A DNA stretch of 64,000 nucleotides from Leptospirales bacterium (GCA_019694685.1 JAIBBM010000017.1:1-64000); one strand, 5' to 3'. Counted from the stretch's first letter, positions 1 to 9,024 are shown. The notes: generated by a model not told the origin, from the sequence alone. Numbers and translations: made by a program.

Positions 1-780
1 CAGCTCCGCGGCAGGGTAGGCAGAAGCGACAGGCAGGCGTATGCTTATTTCTTTTTCAGGGAGAAACGGGCGCTTTCTGAAACTGCGATGAAACGCCTCA
101 ATACGATTCTAGAATATCAGGAACTGGGAAGCGGATTCAAAGTCGCCATGAGAGACCTGGAGATTCGTGGAGCAGGGAACATTCTGGGAAAAGAGCAATC
201 GGGCGATATCATGGATGTTGGCTTCGAAATGTACATCAAGCTTCTCGAGGACGCGGTGGCGCGCATCCGCGGGGAAGAACACAGAATCGATGTGCACACT
301 GGAATCAATCTGAACCAGGATATGTATCTTCCGGAATCGTACATCCCGGATACCAGGCAGAGAATTGAATTCTACAAGAGATTCGAAGCTGCAGACAGCG
401 AAGAGGAAATAGACGAAGTGCTGGCTCTCATGCAAGACAGATTTGGCGAAGCGCCAGCAGAAGTGACTACATTTGTTGCTACCGAGCGCATTCGTGTCCT
501 CGGCAGTCTGGCAGGATTCGAGACCATCTACCAGGAAGATTCAGGCCGCGTCCAGCTGAAGGCAGGCTCCAGATTCCGGGTCCCACCCACGAAATTACTG
601 GAAGCGCTTCAAAAGAGAATTGGATTTCAAGTCCAGGCAGGCAATCCCAACGTGCTTTATTTCGAGGCGAAGGGTGACTTCTTTAAAGCGTTTGTAGAGG
701 CGTTACGCGGCATTGCTCCGCCACCGGTTGTTGTCCCCGAAGCTCCTGGCCCAAAGAATCTGCGCGGCGTGCGCAGCTAG
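1..780 (+). CDS. mfd: Transcription-repair coupling factor Mfd, C-terminal part (5' end outside window)
   Basis: Mfd is the ATP-dependent translocase that removes RNA polymerase stalled at DNA lesions and recruits UvrA. The open frame continues to base 1 with no start, so this is the last 259 residues of a protein normally near 1100. The first visible residues are QLRGRVGRS, helicase motif VI of the RecG/Mfd translocase module. They are followed by the conserved RGAGNILGKEQSG segment and the C-terminal TRCF (D7) domain (about residues 125-225), which autoinhibits UvrA binding. The ATG at 88 is an internal Met, not the start. The stop lies 93 bases before a lipoprotein gene on the same strand. 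The identification is secure from motif order. Confidence 0.96.
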   Translation, partial: QLRGRVGRSDRQAYAYFFFREKRALSETAMKRLNTILEYQELGSGFKVAMRDLEIRGAGNILGKEQSGDIMDVGFEMYIKLLEDAVARIRGEEHRIDVHTGINLNQDMYLPESYIPDTRQRIEFYKRFEAADSEEEIDEVLALMQDRFGEAPAEVTTFVATERIRVLGSLAGFETIYQEDSGRVQLKAGSRFRVPPTKLLEALQKRIGFQVQAGNPNVLYFEAKGDFFKAFVEALRGIAPPPVVVPEAPGPKNLRGVRS

Positions 781-873
781 ACTGACTGGCCCGGTTTTCA
801 TTTCAGACTTGCCGCGTGCGTTCGAAACTCGATTCTGCCCGCAGATCAGGGATTCGCCTGACAGGAGACATTC

Positions 874-1596
874 ATGTTGCAACGCATTCTTATGCTGTTG
901 ATCCTTACTCTGCCGCTGGCCTGTAAAGATGGAGAGACCATCGAAGATATCGGCAGCTACTCCATCACCACGAAGGATTTCGAGAACCATTATTCCGTTC
1001 TCGTGGAAAAAGTGGCTCAGCTTCGCAATGGAGACAAAAGCACTTTCGCGCGTCTGATGTGCCATCCAGAAAGAATGCCGGATGATCCATATCTGCGTGA
1101 AGTGGTTCGCAACCTCGAACCAAAGGAATTCTACGAACGCTACCGCGAAATGAGAATCATTGAGCAGGCGGCACGCAAAGAAAACTTCCAGGATGATCCA
1201 ATCGTCAAGCGTATGATGGAACAGGCACAGCTAGAAGTGCTGACCAGCCTCTTTGTAATGAAGAAACTGGAGAAGAGAATCAAGATTTCAGATGAAGAGT
1301 CCGCGGCCAAATGCGTGGAACTCCGTCAGAAACTTCCAGACCAGCTTGGTCCTCTCACACTCGACGAATGCAAAAAGATCGCACAAGGTTTTATCCGCGA
1401 AGAGAGAATGCGCACTGAAATGCCTCGCGTTCGCGAAGAGATTAAAGAAAGCGTAACTATTTCTAAAAACCAGAAATTTGATCGCGATGATTTCCTCGCA
1501 AACAAGCTGGAAACATACAAAGTGCTCAAGAAGACTGGAGGCTGCGACGCAGATAGCGCAGGTCCGGCCCTCGAAACTCCAGCAAAACCAAAGTAA
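874..1596 (+). CDS. Putative lipoprotein, SurA/PrsA N-domain-like
   Basis: 240 residues. A signal peptide of 16 hydrophobic residues ends in LPLAC, giving a predicted lipidated Cys17, so the protein is probably membrane-anchored. The mature part is alpha-helical and highly charged (ISDEESAAKCVELRQ and similar), resembling the chaperone N-domain of SurA/PrsA proteins. No parvulin PPIase domain can be seen, so it may be a chaperone-only relative. A good Shine-Dalgarno AGGAG precedes the ATG at 874. It follows mfd on the same strand and converges on the next gene with a 7-base gap. The C-terminus is an Ala/Pro-rich tail. The lipoprotein call is firm; the chaperone idea is inference. Confidence 0.7.
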   Translation: MLQRILMLLILTLPLACKDGETIEDIGSYSITTKDFENHYSVLVEKVAQLRNGDKSTFARLMCHPERMPDDPYLREVVRNLEPKEFYERYREMRIIEQAARKENFQDDPIVKRMMEQAQLEVLTSLFVMKKLEKRIKISDEESAAKCVELRQKLPDQLGPLTLDECKKIAQGFIREERMRTEMPRVREEIKESVTISKNQKFDRDDFLANKLETYKVLKKTGGCDADSAGPALETPAKPK

Positions 1597-1603
1597 AACT
1601 CTC

Positions 1604-2728
1604 TTAACTGGCGGCCTGAATCGAATAGAAGAAGGCTGCCAGGAATTCATCCACTTCCTGTTCCGTTGTAAAAAGCCCCGTACTGATGCGGACTGCTCGC
1701 ATGGAATCCTGTTTGCTATATCCCATTGCCTGTAAACTGCGCGAAGGTTGTCTGGTTCTGGATTTACAGGAGCTTCCAGTGGATACCACGACTTTCTTCT
1801 GATCCAGTCCAAGAAAGAGAAAGTCAATGTTCTCTAGCTCCGGAAATACAAAGTAACTTGTGTTTGTAGCGCGAGGCGATCCTGCGGCCGTGAGCTCTCC
1901 CGATGTTTTCTCCAGAATCGATTCTTCTATCTTCTTCTGGAATCGGCGAAGCCTTTCATTCTTTTCTGCAAGTAGAGCTGTTTGCATTTCAAGTGCGCTC
2001 GCTGTGCACAGGATAGAGAAAAGATTTTCAGTACCTGCGCGCCTTTCATCTTCCTGGAGTCCGCCACCAAAGAGAGCGACCGGTTCTTTTCTGGACGCGA
2101 GGACCGCGGTGCCAAACCCCGCTCCGAATTTGTGGCCATTGATGCAAAAGGCGTCAAACAGCGCGTAGTCGATCTCGAGCTTTCCTGCTGCCTGGATGCA
2201 GTCGCAAAGAAAAGGAATCCCTTTGCGTCGCGTGATTTCAGAGATGCTCGATACGGGCTGGATGGCACCTGTTTCGTTAGACACCGCAAGAACTGATACG
2301 AAGGAGTGCTCGGGTGTGATGAGTCGATTCACTTCATCCGGATCCACTACACCGGACTTATCCGCGCGAATCATATCAATGGAAAGATTGGCCTCTTTGC
2401 ACGCTGCAATCATTGCTTCGTGCTCGTAAGGAGATAGAAGTGCGCGAGTCTGCGGTCGCGCGTAGGTGCGAACCATTTGATGGAGCGCTTCTGTTCCGGT
2501 GGATACAAACGTCAGATTGGACGGCAGGATTTTTTGCGTGGATTTTGTGGAGAGAGAACCTGCGATTTGCTCGCGCGATGATTCTATTCTTCGCTGATTT
2601 TCCTGAGAAAGTGCTGAAATTCCGCTGGAATTGGCTGGATTTGAGACATAGATTTCCAGGCATTCTTTGAGAATTTCCTGAATGGGCGGGTGTGTTGCAT
2701 TGTAGTCAAAGTAAAGAGTGCCTTTCAT
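1604..2728 (-). CDS. Cysteine desulfurase-like class V aminotransferase (NifS/IscS family)
   Basis: A PLP enzyme of the NifS/IscS type, which takes sulfur from L-cysteine as an enzyme-bound persulfide for Fe-S clusters or thio-modifications. Counted from the ATG at 2728 (374 aa) it shows FDYNATHPP at the N-terminus, NETGAIQP near 151, the PLP lysine in NGHKFGAGFG (Lys200), RAGTEN near 231, and the active-site Cys321 in the loop STGSSCKSR. Length fits the family. The start at 2728 forms an ATGA overlap with the stop of the upstream gene, so the two are translationally coupled; an ATG at 2749 would overlap further and is less likely. No iscU or tRNA thiolase neighbour is visible, so the sulfur acceptor is unknown. 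Confidence 0.88.
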   Translation of the reverse strand: MKGTLYFDYNATHPPIQEILKECLEIYVSNPANSSGISALSQENQRRIESSREQIAGSLSTKSTQKILPSNLTFVSTGTEALHQMVRTYARPQTRALLSPYEHEAMIAACKEANLSIDMIRADKSGVVDPDEVNRLITPEHSFVSVLAVSNETGAIQPVSSISEITRRKGIPFLCDCIQAAGKLEIDYALFDAFCINGHKFGAGFGTAVLASRKEPVALFGGGLQEDERRAGTENLFSILCTASALEMQTALLAEKNERLRRFQKKIEESILEKTSGELTAAGSPRATNTSYFVFPELENIDFLFLGLDQKKVVVSTGSSCKSRTRQPSRSLQAMGYSKQDSMRAVRISTGLFTTEQEVDEFLAAFFYSIQAAS

Positions 2729-3927
2729 TGGAGTTTGAATCCGACACAATAGTCTCTTTCACCGCTGGGTAGATCCGAATAGTCTGAATAGCAATCTGCT
2801 TCGCGAAATTTTCCAGCCTTCATCAACACGGACCTGGCAAGTTCGCGAAACTCATTGTCTGTTCTACCGTGGTCTCGATACAGAAGCGATGCCTGTGCGA
2901 TTTGTTCGTACGCGCGATCTACTTTGTCGAGCGCCATATAAGCTCTTGCTAAACCTGCGCGCGCTTCTTTCTCTGTTGAGATTTCTCTAATCCCTCCATA
3001 GAAATAATCGAGTGCCCGGGCCTTGTGGTCTTCTCCTGCGCCGAGCATGTGAAGTTTTGCGAGATTGATGAAGAGGGCAGGCAATTCCGCGGAGTCTGCT
3101 ACATAAATTCTCTTTCGCATCACAATCGCTGCTTCCTCTGGCGCTACACAGGCGAGCCTGTATTCTCTTCCAGTACATGCTTTCTCTGTGATTGGTACGG
3201 GGCCGCCCATGTAGGATGCGAGCGCTCTTTTATATGGATCGCTGTTTTTTAACGATTCTAGAATGTAGAGTTCCTGGTCTTGCATGGAAGGATGGTTGAG
3301 TTCGAAGTCCTTGTCTGCTTTGACGATCTTCAGGCGAGCACGTGCTTCTAGATGTTCTGCGTAATCGCCATACATAAAAACGATGATTGGATCCATGCAG
3401 GCGGCGCGCGCATACTTTGCTGTTTCATCTGCTACGTTGATTCCCTCTTTTGATCCTTCTGCAGGAGGAATCTCAAATGCGAACACGGATGCGGCCAGAG
3501 TGTCTTTGAGCGCGCGAATGACGTGCGGCCTATTTTCTTTCCAGTAACTGTCCGGTTCTACCACATCATCCGTGCGAGGTGGAATTTCGCGATTCGTTTG
3601 CAGGTTCCACTTCTCATATCTTTCGAGCCAGTGCGGTTGAAATAGTTCCGACTCCCCGCGGTATCGCAAAGGGATCTGGACGCATGCTTTCTCCATCAAG
3701 TCCAGGCGAATGCCGTGGGTCTCTTCCCGGGCGTGCTCCACAAAGGGTCTAGCTTTTTCTGGAAACTGTTCCCCCGCAGCCGGCTCTTTGACTGCGAAAT
3801 GGGCGAGGGATGTCAAAATAGAGTGCTTATTGTGGAATATGTAGTAGCCGCCTGCGATCCACAGCAAGAGAACCGGAAGCAGTCCTTTCCAGTGTCGCGC
3901 GATTTGTCTGGCGAGTAGTTTGAGCAC
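2725..3927 (-). CDS. Membrane-anchored TPR-like hypothetical protein
   Basis: 400 residues, unrecognised beyond its architecture. The N-terminus has a basic stretch and one membrane segment (about residues 15-31), then a long soluble part probably on the outer face. The last third contains helical repeats of the TPR type (LFINLAKLHMLG, ARAGLARAYMALDKVDRAYEQIAQAS). Several Cys residues are scattered and could pair if the domain is periplasmic. It starts with GTG at 3927, preceded by AAGGA at good spacing. It forms an operon with the cysteine desulfurase-like gene, whose ATG overlaps this stop codon. Function unknown; scaffolding is a guess from the repeat class. Confidence 0.7.
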   Translation of the reverse strand: MLKLLARQIARHWKGLLPVLLLWIAGGYYIFHNKHSILTSLAHFAVKEPAAGEQFPEKARPFVEHAREETHGIRLDLMEKACVQIPLRYRGESELFQPHWLERYEKWNLQTNREIPPRTDDVVEPDSYWKENRPHVIRALKDTLAASVFAFEIPPAEGSKEGINVADETAKYARAACMDPIIVFMYGDYAEHLEARARLKIVKADKDFELNHPSMQDQELYILESLKNSDPYKRALASYMGGPVPITEKACTGREYRLACVAPEEAAIVMRKRIYVADSAELPALFINLAKLHMLGAGEDHKARALDYFYGGIREISTEKEARAGLARAYMALDKVDRAYEQIAQASLLYRDHGRTDNEFRELARSVLMKAGKFREADCYSDYSDLPSGERDYCVGFKLQ

Positions 3928-3986
3928 TGGAGTTCCTTAAAAAAAATGATTGGAAGCGAGGCCGATTCTAGAAATACTTTCCAGCA

Positions 3987-4094
3987 ATGGCACATTCCAA
4001 GACCAAAAATGTAAATAAAAAACATCGCAAAAACATCCGCCGCATGAAGGAAAAGAGAGCGGCTTCTCTCCTGAAGAAAAAGAAGAAGGGTTGA
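3987..4094 (+). CDS. Very small lysine/arginine-rich protein (35 aa)
   Basis: A 35-codon frame from ATG 3987 to TGA 4092-4094. It begins MAHSKTKNVNKKHRKNIRR and ends in a run of five lysines and a glycine. About half the residues are Lys, Arg or His, as in small ribosome-associated or nucleic-acid-binding proteins; I do not recognise the family. Its stop is overlapped by the likely TTG start of the TPR gene behind it (TTGA), an arrangement typical of translational coupling. Upstream is a possible promoter: TTGGAA, 17 bases, AATACT, then 8 bases to the ATG. The overlap, codon structure and promoter argue that it is real, but the short length leaves doubt. Confidence 0.55.
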   Translation: MAHSKTKNVNKKHRKNIRRMKEKRAASLLKKKKKG

Positions 4095-6010
4095 ATTTGA
4101 AACGCGCTCTGCTCGTCGGCCTGGTCTTCGCATCGGGTCTGGCGAGTCAGACTATGCCCGTGATCCCGCCGCAGCCGGATTTGCTGCTGCGCGCCGCCTA
4201 TGATGCAGAAATCAAGGAGGATCGGGAAGGTGCCCTGGCCCTGTACGAAAAGTATCTCTCGCAAGGGGAGGAGAGCGCTTTTGTTCGCGGTCAGGAATCC
4301 AGGCTCTACGCCGCTCTGGGCCGGAAGCAAGACGCAGTGCGTCTCGCAAAAAAAGCAATCGATCTTGCACCCGATCGCAAAGAGTACTACGTTCTCTACG
4401 CTGAACTTCTGCGTCAATACGGCAGAAGTGAAGAAGCATATAAGCTCCTGAGAGATGCCGTTCTTAAATTCCAGGATGATTCAGAAGTTGAATTCTTTCT
4501 TGCGGAAGCGTGCAATGAAACTGGTAGAATCAGTGAATCGATTCTGCACTATCATCAGACTCTCTATTATCCGGCCACAGGAAGTACTCGTTATCCCGTC
4601 TATAGAAGTGTGGCGTTGCTTCGTCTTGCAGTTTACAAACTGAGACGGCAAGAGCGCGAAGCCGCGAGGAAATACCTGACCCGTTATCTGGATTTGAATC
4701 CGGATCGGCTCTATCCAAGGTACCTGCTGGCAACGGACGTTCTTTTTGATATGGGCGATTTCGAAGGCGCGATGCGCGAAATGGAATTCGTCTGGCACTC
4801 TGACAGAAGTCTGTACAAAGACGCGGCCATCGAAGAACCAAGACTTCGCGGCGCTCTTGCACTCGTTCATTTTTACTTTGATACACCGGAAGCAGAAGGT
4901 TTTCTTGCGGCTTCAGCGCGGGACAACCCCGGCCTTTTTCCCGCGCTTCTTGCAACCCAGCAGAAAAAAGATCAGGAAGCAGCAGCTCTGCTTCTGCCCA
5001 TTCTAAAAGCAAATCCGGCACAGCTATTTGGAAGAATTGCTTTGTATCGCATTCTTTCGCGCAGGGGAGGAGAATTGACAGGAGAGAGAATGTCTCTGGC
5101 AGCCATCCTGATGCAGAATAACCGGGTGAGAGATGGGATTGCACTTCTGGAAGAATCTGCTGCGGAAGCAAAATCCGGAAAAACTCAAATTCCTTTGTGG
5201 AAGATTGAGAGAATGATCGCGCAATCGTATTTGAAATTGAAGCAACCTTATCGTGCACTTTTATCACAGCGCGATGCAATGGCTGGTGTTCCGCAAGATT
5301 CTCCTTCTATGGCGGAGATGCAACTGGAGCTTGCGAAGATATTGTCTGGCAATCCAATCAATCGAGATCAGGAAGCAGTCAGTATCCTGGATGGGTTGAT
5401 CGCGAATGGAAATGAAAACGCTCTTTACCACCGGGCTTTGATTCATCAATCTCTGGGTGCCTGTCAGGATGCAAATCGCGACTGGCTGGAAATTGAACGC
5501 ATGAAAGGACCACAAATGGAGGCCGCATTTTTACGCGGCGGCTGCGCAGAATCCATGGGAGATTTTGCTGAGGCAGAGAAGGCCTTTCGAGAGGTTTACT
5601 CCAAAAGATCAGATCTTCCGCTGATTCAGAATTCGCTCGCATACGTTCTCAGTCTACAGGGCAAAGAATTGCAGGAAGCCAGATCCCTGATCGAAAAAGC
5701 GGTGGCAGCAGATTCGGACGACGCGCATTTCCAGGATACATACGGCTGGATTTACTTTCAGACTGGAGATCATCTGCGCGCACGCTACCATCTGCAATTC
5801 GCCTCCCGGTTGCTGGATGAAGAGGGAGATCGCAACGCGGAAGTATTTGATCACCTTGGTCATGTGTATGAAGCTCTGGGCCAAAACGAAAGGTCCCTGT
5901 ACTATTTTGACAGCGCCTATCGCATTCTGGCGGAAAAAGCAAAACGAATGCCGTTCGAAGAGAATCTAATGAAGAACATTCAGTCTAAAATGGAGAAACA
6001 AAAAAAGTGA
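4091..6010 (+). CDS. Exported TPR-repeat protein
   Basis: 639 residues. The N-terminal hydrophobic stretch after LKRA, ending near LASQT, looks like a signal peptide, so the protein is probably periplasmic or on the outer membrane. The rest is TPR-type helical pairs: residues 30-200 contain clear units (ALALYEKYLSQGE, AVRLAKKAIDLAPD, AYKLLRDAVLKFQDD) and more fill the C-terminal 200 residues (AEKAFREVYSKRSDLPLIQNSLAYVLSLQG). No ATG is available. TTG 4091 overlaps the previous stop, while TTG 4097 has AAGGG at better spacing. The end overlaps the GTG of the LolB-like lipoprotein gene, so it may serve the same outer-membrane assembly job. Confidence 0.8.
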   Translation: MNLKRALLVGLVFASGLASQTMPVIPPQPDLLLRAAYDAEIKEDREGALALYEKYLSQGEESAFVRGQESRLYAALGRKQDAVRLAKKAIDLAPDRKEYYVLYAELLRQYGRSEEAYKLLRDAVLKFQDDSEVEFFLAEACNETGRISESILHYHQTLYYPATGSTRYPVYRSVALLRLAVYKLRRQEREAARKYLTRYLDLNPDRLYPRYLLATDVLFDMGDFEGAMREMEFVWHSDRSLYKDAAIEEPRLRGALALVHFYFDTPEAEGFLAASARDNPGLFPALLATQQKKDQEAAALLLPILKANPAQLFGRIALYRILSRRGGELTGERMSLAAILMQNNRVRDGIALLEESAAEAKSGKTQIPLWKIERMIAQSYLKLKQPYRALLSQRDAMAGVPQDSPSMAEMQLELAKILSGNPINRDQEAVSILDGLIANGNENALYHRALIHQSLGACQDANRDWLEIERMKGPQMEAAFLRGGCAESMGDFAEAEKAFREVYSKRSDLPLIQNSLAYVLSLQGKELQEARSLIEKAVAADSDDAHFQDTYGWIYFQTGDHLRARYHLQFASRLLDEEGDRNAEVFDHLGHVYEALGQNERSLYYFDSAYRILAEKAKRMPFEENLMKNIQSKMEKQKK

Positions 6011-6756
6011 ACAAAGCTCTCATCCTGGCATTCTGTAGTTTCATTCCTGGTCTGGGATGCAAGACTCCTCAAACACAGGAACTTCCTGTCCAGGAGCTCT
6101 CCGTTCGCGATCGGCTGGAGAAGATTCGCGCAGCATACGCACCCGCACCTTGCTTCTATGCCAGCTTCGGAGTGGAGTCCTTTCAGCCTGGCAAATCCGG
6201 GCAGAAGGCGGACGGTACAGTTCGCGTGGACAACGCCAACAGGCGCGTACGTTTTTATTTTACAGACAGCATATTCGGAATCACCCTTTCGCACATGACC
6301 ATTCGCGATGGCTTTGTATACATTGGTAGTCCAAGAGATCCAGTGCAGCAAATTCCAGTGGATCGATTTGTGGTGGGAGGGCTTGCGAATAATTCTATTC
6401 GTCTTCCATTCCGTTTGTTTGAAGATCTCATGTATGGTCGTGTGCCCGAGCAGGTGTTTGCGGACAAGACTCACTATCGCACGGAAGGCGCCAGATTGTT
6501 TGCAGAATACGAAGATCGCGAAAGCAAATCCGTTTACGAGTTTGAAAATGATCGCATGCGTTCAGTGACTTATCTGCACAAGCAGGATCGTGCGAATGCG
6601 AAAGCAGAGATGACAGGCACCTACCCCCGGTCCCCTTTTCCTCAGAAGATGGAATTGAATGGTTGGATAGATGGGCCACCTGAGAAGATGATCGTAAATT
6701 TTCAGGGCGTAGATATGACTGCGGTTTGCAAAGAAGTCCAGTTCCCTGTGAATTGA
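6007..6756 (+). CDS. LolB-like outer-membrane lipoprotein
   Basis: 249 residues. The signal peptide ends in GLGC (Cys18), a lipobox. The mature part is beta-strand rich, with the alternating pattern of LolB/LolA or DUF4292-like lipid-carrier folds: ASFGVESFQ, DGTVRVDNANRRVRFYF, then FEDLMYG and a final ELNGWIDGPPEKMIVNF. Such proteins receive or carry lipids or lipoproteins at the outer membrane. It starts with GTG in a GTGA overlap with the TPR gene. Its last 55 bases overlap the end of the convergent O-antigen ligase gene. The lipoprotein call is strong; the LolB-like fold is judged from pattern only. Confidence 0.65.
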   Translation: MNKALILAFCSFIPGLGCKTPQTQELPVQELSVRDRLEKIRAAYAPAPCFYASFGVESFQPGKSGQKADGTVRVDNANRRVRFYFTDSIFGITLSHMTIRDGFVYIGSPRDPVQQIPVDRFVVGGLANNSIRLPFRLFEDLMYGRVPEQVFADKTHYRTEGARLFAEYEDRESKSVYEFENDRMRSVTYLHKQDRANAKAEMTGTYPRSPFPQKMELNGWIDGPPEKMIVNFQGVDMTAVCKEVQFPVN

Positions 6757-7988
6757 TCGCTCCTCATTCTTTCTAGAAAGGCAAGCAAAACCCAGTAGAT
6801 CACAACTACTTCATCGTCCTGAAAGTAGCACTGAGCTACGCCTGCAGCAAAGAATGCAATGAGTGCAGAGCGTGAAAGGATTGCTTCTGATTTCTGGGAA
6901 GCCACGGTACGAACAGACAAAGCTACGATGGACAAAAAGAAAAGGCAGCCGGGGATTCCTCCGATCGCCGACAGGTGAAGTAGATCGCTGTGCGCATGTC
7001 CTGATGGAGTACTCTCTACATAGTACCAGCTCATAGGATGGGAGAGATTGAACGTCTTCTTCCACTCTAGAATGGCAGAAGCGAATCCTCCAGGCCCAGT
7101 GCCAATCCAGGGATGGTTTTCGAAAATGGCCCCGGCTCCGGTCCAGAGGATCGGTCTTTGAAAATCAGTCTGTCTTCCGGAAAAGTCACCATACAGATAG
7201 ACCAGAGAGATGAGCATGGTTGCAGCAATGGCGGCCGCAAAAAACAAACGGCGATTGGTGCGGAACAAAAATTCAGCTGCACTTACACAGAGTGCGAAGG
7301 CAATTCCAATCTGCGCGGATCGGGTGCCGTTGGCCACCAGAACTGCCAGAGAAAGAACAAGGAGAGCGATCCAGCCCATCTGGTTTTTTCTTCCTGTGGC
7401 TTCTCGTGCGAAATGAAACACAAAGGGAATGACCATGATCAGGATACCCGCGTAAGTTAGCCGCGTGTTCATGAATCCAATGGGTCTGTAAATAGCGATC
7501 CCTCGCACCACAGCGAACAGGTGTTGCGGGGTTGTGATGGAAGTGGCCAGGAAACCCTTTCCGTATATGGCTCGTGCCAGTCTTTGTTCGCTGAACACGG
7601 ATAGTGCACCAGAGATCACGATCACAATGGCGAATAACGTAAATCCCTTGAGTATGATAATGCGATGTCTGTCATCATCCAGTAGAAAGTATACGTGAAG
7701 GCCAAACAGGAACAGAAACACATCTCCCGTTTCCCCGCGAACCAGGTTGTGCAGATTTGCCTCTCCCATGTATAAGTGAATACACCAGTCTAAGAGAAGC
7801 CACGCGTACATCAAGATCGCCGCCAGGAATGGCGGTGGAATTTTCCCTTGAGGTTTTCTCCATTCTACGATTCTAAAAAAAAGACTGAGCCCCAGAAAAG
7901 AGGCAGTGTAACTCACAGAAAAAGACGCGCAAAAGATAGCGCATGCTGCTGTGCGCGCGGACAGGCTGTATTTGCGCGCGATCTGCAT
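6702..7988 (-). CDS. O-antigen ligase/polymerase family membrane protein (Wzy_C/WaaL type)
   Basis: 428 residues with about ten to eleven membrane segments and one larger external loop (about residues 265-345) between the last blocks, the topology of O-antigen ligases and Wzy polymerases. That loop holds ENHPWIGTGPGGF, matching the conserved HPxxGxGxG-like element, and a later GHAHSDLLHLSAIGG, resembling the H-x-D/N motif. Such enzymes join undecaprenyl-linked polysaccharide to lipid A core or polymerise it at the outer face of the inner membrane. It starts 4 bases after a lipoprotein gene on the same strand. The C-terminus overlaps the convergent LolB-like gene by 55 bases. Confidence 0.82.
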   Translation of the reverse strand: MQIARKYSLSARTAACAIFCASFSVSYTASFLGLSLFFRIVEWRKPQGKIPPPFLAAILMYAWLLLDWCIHLYMGEANLHNLVRGETGDVFLFLFGLHVYFLLDDDRHRIIILKGFTLFAIVIVISGALSVFSEQRLARAIYGKGFLATSITTPQHLFAVVRGIAIYRPIGFMNTRLTYAGILIMVIPFVFHFAREATGRKNQMGWIALLVLSLAVLVANGTRSAQIGIAFALCVSAAEFLFRTNRRLFFAAAIAATMLISLVYLYGDFSGRQTDFQRPILWTGAGAIFENHPWIGTGPGGFASAILEWKKTFNLSHPMSWYYVESTPSGHAHSDLLHLSAIGGIPGCLFFLSIVALSVRTVASQKSEAILSRSALIAFFAAGVAQCYFQDDEVVVIYWVLLAFLERMRSDQFTGNWTSLQTAVISTP

Positions 7989-7992
7989 ACAA

Positions 7993-8751
7993 TCAGGTGT
8001 CTACTCTGGCTGGAGCGGGTGGGGCAGGTGGGGTGGCCGGAGATTCCCTGGGTAAGATTGTGATGTCTGACTGCATTCTTTTTTCTAGCTTTGATCTGGC
8101 TTTTGCAATGAGATCGAGCGCAGTGGATCTCATGATTCCGCGGTAGCGCAATTTGAATTCGGCGTCCGGAACATCGCGCACGTATGGGAGCGCATCCGCT
8201 GACTCTTCCTCTGTTGCTGTATAAATCAAACCTGAGCCAGGACTGAATATTTGAATTTGAATGGAGGAAGTAACCGATGCTGGTTTCAGGAGTACTTTGG
8301 TGGTGCTGTGATCTACAACAATCACCACGAAATATTTTGCGCCCAGTGCATTGGATGTGCGCATCATGAGTTCTTGCTCTGCTTCGTTTCGCACAATCGG
8401 GTCGAGCTCGGGGTTGATGTAGTATGGTTCGTGAAGTGGAAATCTTCCTGCCCTGTAGAGGTCCTGTGCGCGAATTTTCTCTCCGGGCACCAGTTCAAAC
8501 TTGAGTACCCGTTCCAGATCTTCTTTTAACGTTGCTTTCACTTTCAGAGCGTCATCATCCGTGAGCTGGGAAAACCATGGCGCCCCTTCTGATCTGCTTA
8601 CGGACACTTCGCGCACCAGAATGGTGAATACGGCCGCGCGTGATGCGGCTGGAATGGAAGGCTTCCCATTTCCTTTCGCAACTCCAGGTGCGATCGGTGC
8701 GCTCTGGCACGAAACAATCCAGGAAAGCAAAATCAACATGAGTACGCGCAT
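7993..8751 (-). CDS. Hypothetical lipoprotein
   Basis: 252 residues. The signal peptide ends in WIVSC (Cys15), a loose spirochaetal lipobox. The mature protein has a Gly/Pro/Ala linker, then a mixed alpha/beta domain (AAVFTILVREVSVSRS, ALGAKYFVVIVVDHSTTKVLL) reminiscent of proteins of the curli-secretion CsgG or penicillin-binding-protein-activator LpoB type, which sense or assemble at the outer membrane; I am not certain of that likeness. A Pro/Ala-rich tail closes the sequence. The ligase gene follows after 4 bases. Just before the ATG lies the 11-base palindrome AGGTTGAACCT (8752-8762). Confidence 0.6.
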   Translation of the reverse strand: MRVLMLILLSWIVSCQSAPIAPGVAKGNGKPSIPAASRAAVFTILVREVSVSRSEGAPWFSQLTDDDALKVKATLKEDLERVLKFELVPGEKIRAQDLYRAGRFPLHEPYYINPELDPIVRNEAEQELMMRTSNALGAKYFVVIVVDHSTTKVLLKPASVTSSIQIQIFSPGSGLIYTATEEESADALPYVRDVPDAEFKLRYRGIMRSTALDLIAKARSKLEKRMQSDITILPRESPATPPAPPAPARVDT

Positions 8752-8831
8752 AGGTTGAACCTGAAAAAACCGGCGCGCCCGTCGACGACTTCTGTTGCTT
8801 GACAGCCTCTGTTTTTATTTTTTGTGGAGGT

Positions 8832-9023
8832 ATGATTGTAAATGGCAGCGAGATAAACACGGGTGCCACCAGTCTGGTGAAGCTTCTAGAGGATCTGGGC
8901 ATTCGGCCGGATACAGTTGCCATTGAACTGAACGGACAGATCGCGAAGAGAGACACCTGGAAAGATGTGCTTCTAAAAGAGGCAGATAAAATCGAAATCA
9001 TCAAGTTCGTTGGAGGAGGATGA
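8832..9023 (+). CDS. thiS: Sulfur carrier protein ThiS
   Basis: 63 residues of the ubiquitin-like ThiS fold. The C-terminal glycine tail (IKFVGGG) is adenylated and thiocarboxylated to donate sulfur for the thiazole ring of thiamine. The start MIVNG is standard for ThiS, and EIIKFVGGG is the conserved end. A longer frame from TTG 8799 adds 11 residues not expected in the family. GGAGG lies only one base before the ATG, too close for a normal Shine-Dalgarno, while TTGACA sits 33 bases upstream, compatible with near-leaderless transcription. thiE follows at once. No thiG or thiF is in view, and no TPP riboswitch fits in the 80-base upstream gap. Confidence 0.9.
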   Translation: MIVNGSEINTGATSLVKLLEDLGIRPDTVAIELNGQIAKRDTWKDVLLKEADKIEIIKFVGGG

Positions 9024-9024
9024 A

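Noticed and set aside
781-873. tRNA between mfd and the lipoprotein gene, prompted by a GTTCGAAA word
   Set aside because: No acceptor stem or anticodon arm can be paired around it.
8752-8831. TPP riboswitch before thiS-thiE
   Set aside because: Gap is only 80 bases and divergent; no THI-box stems or CUGAGA-type core seen.
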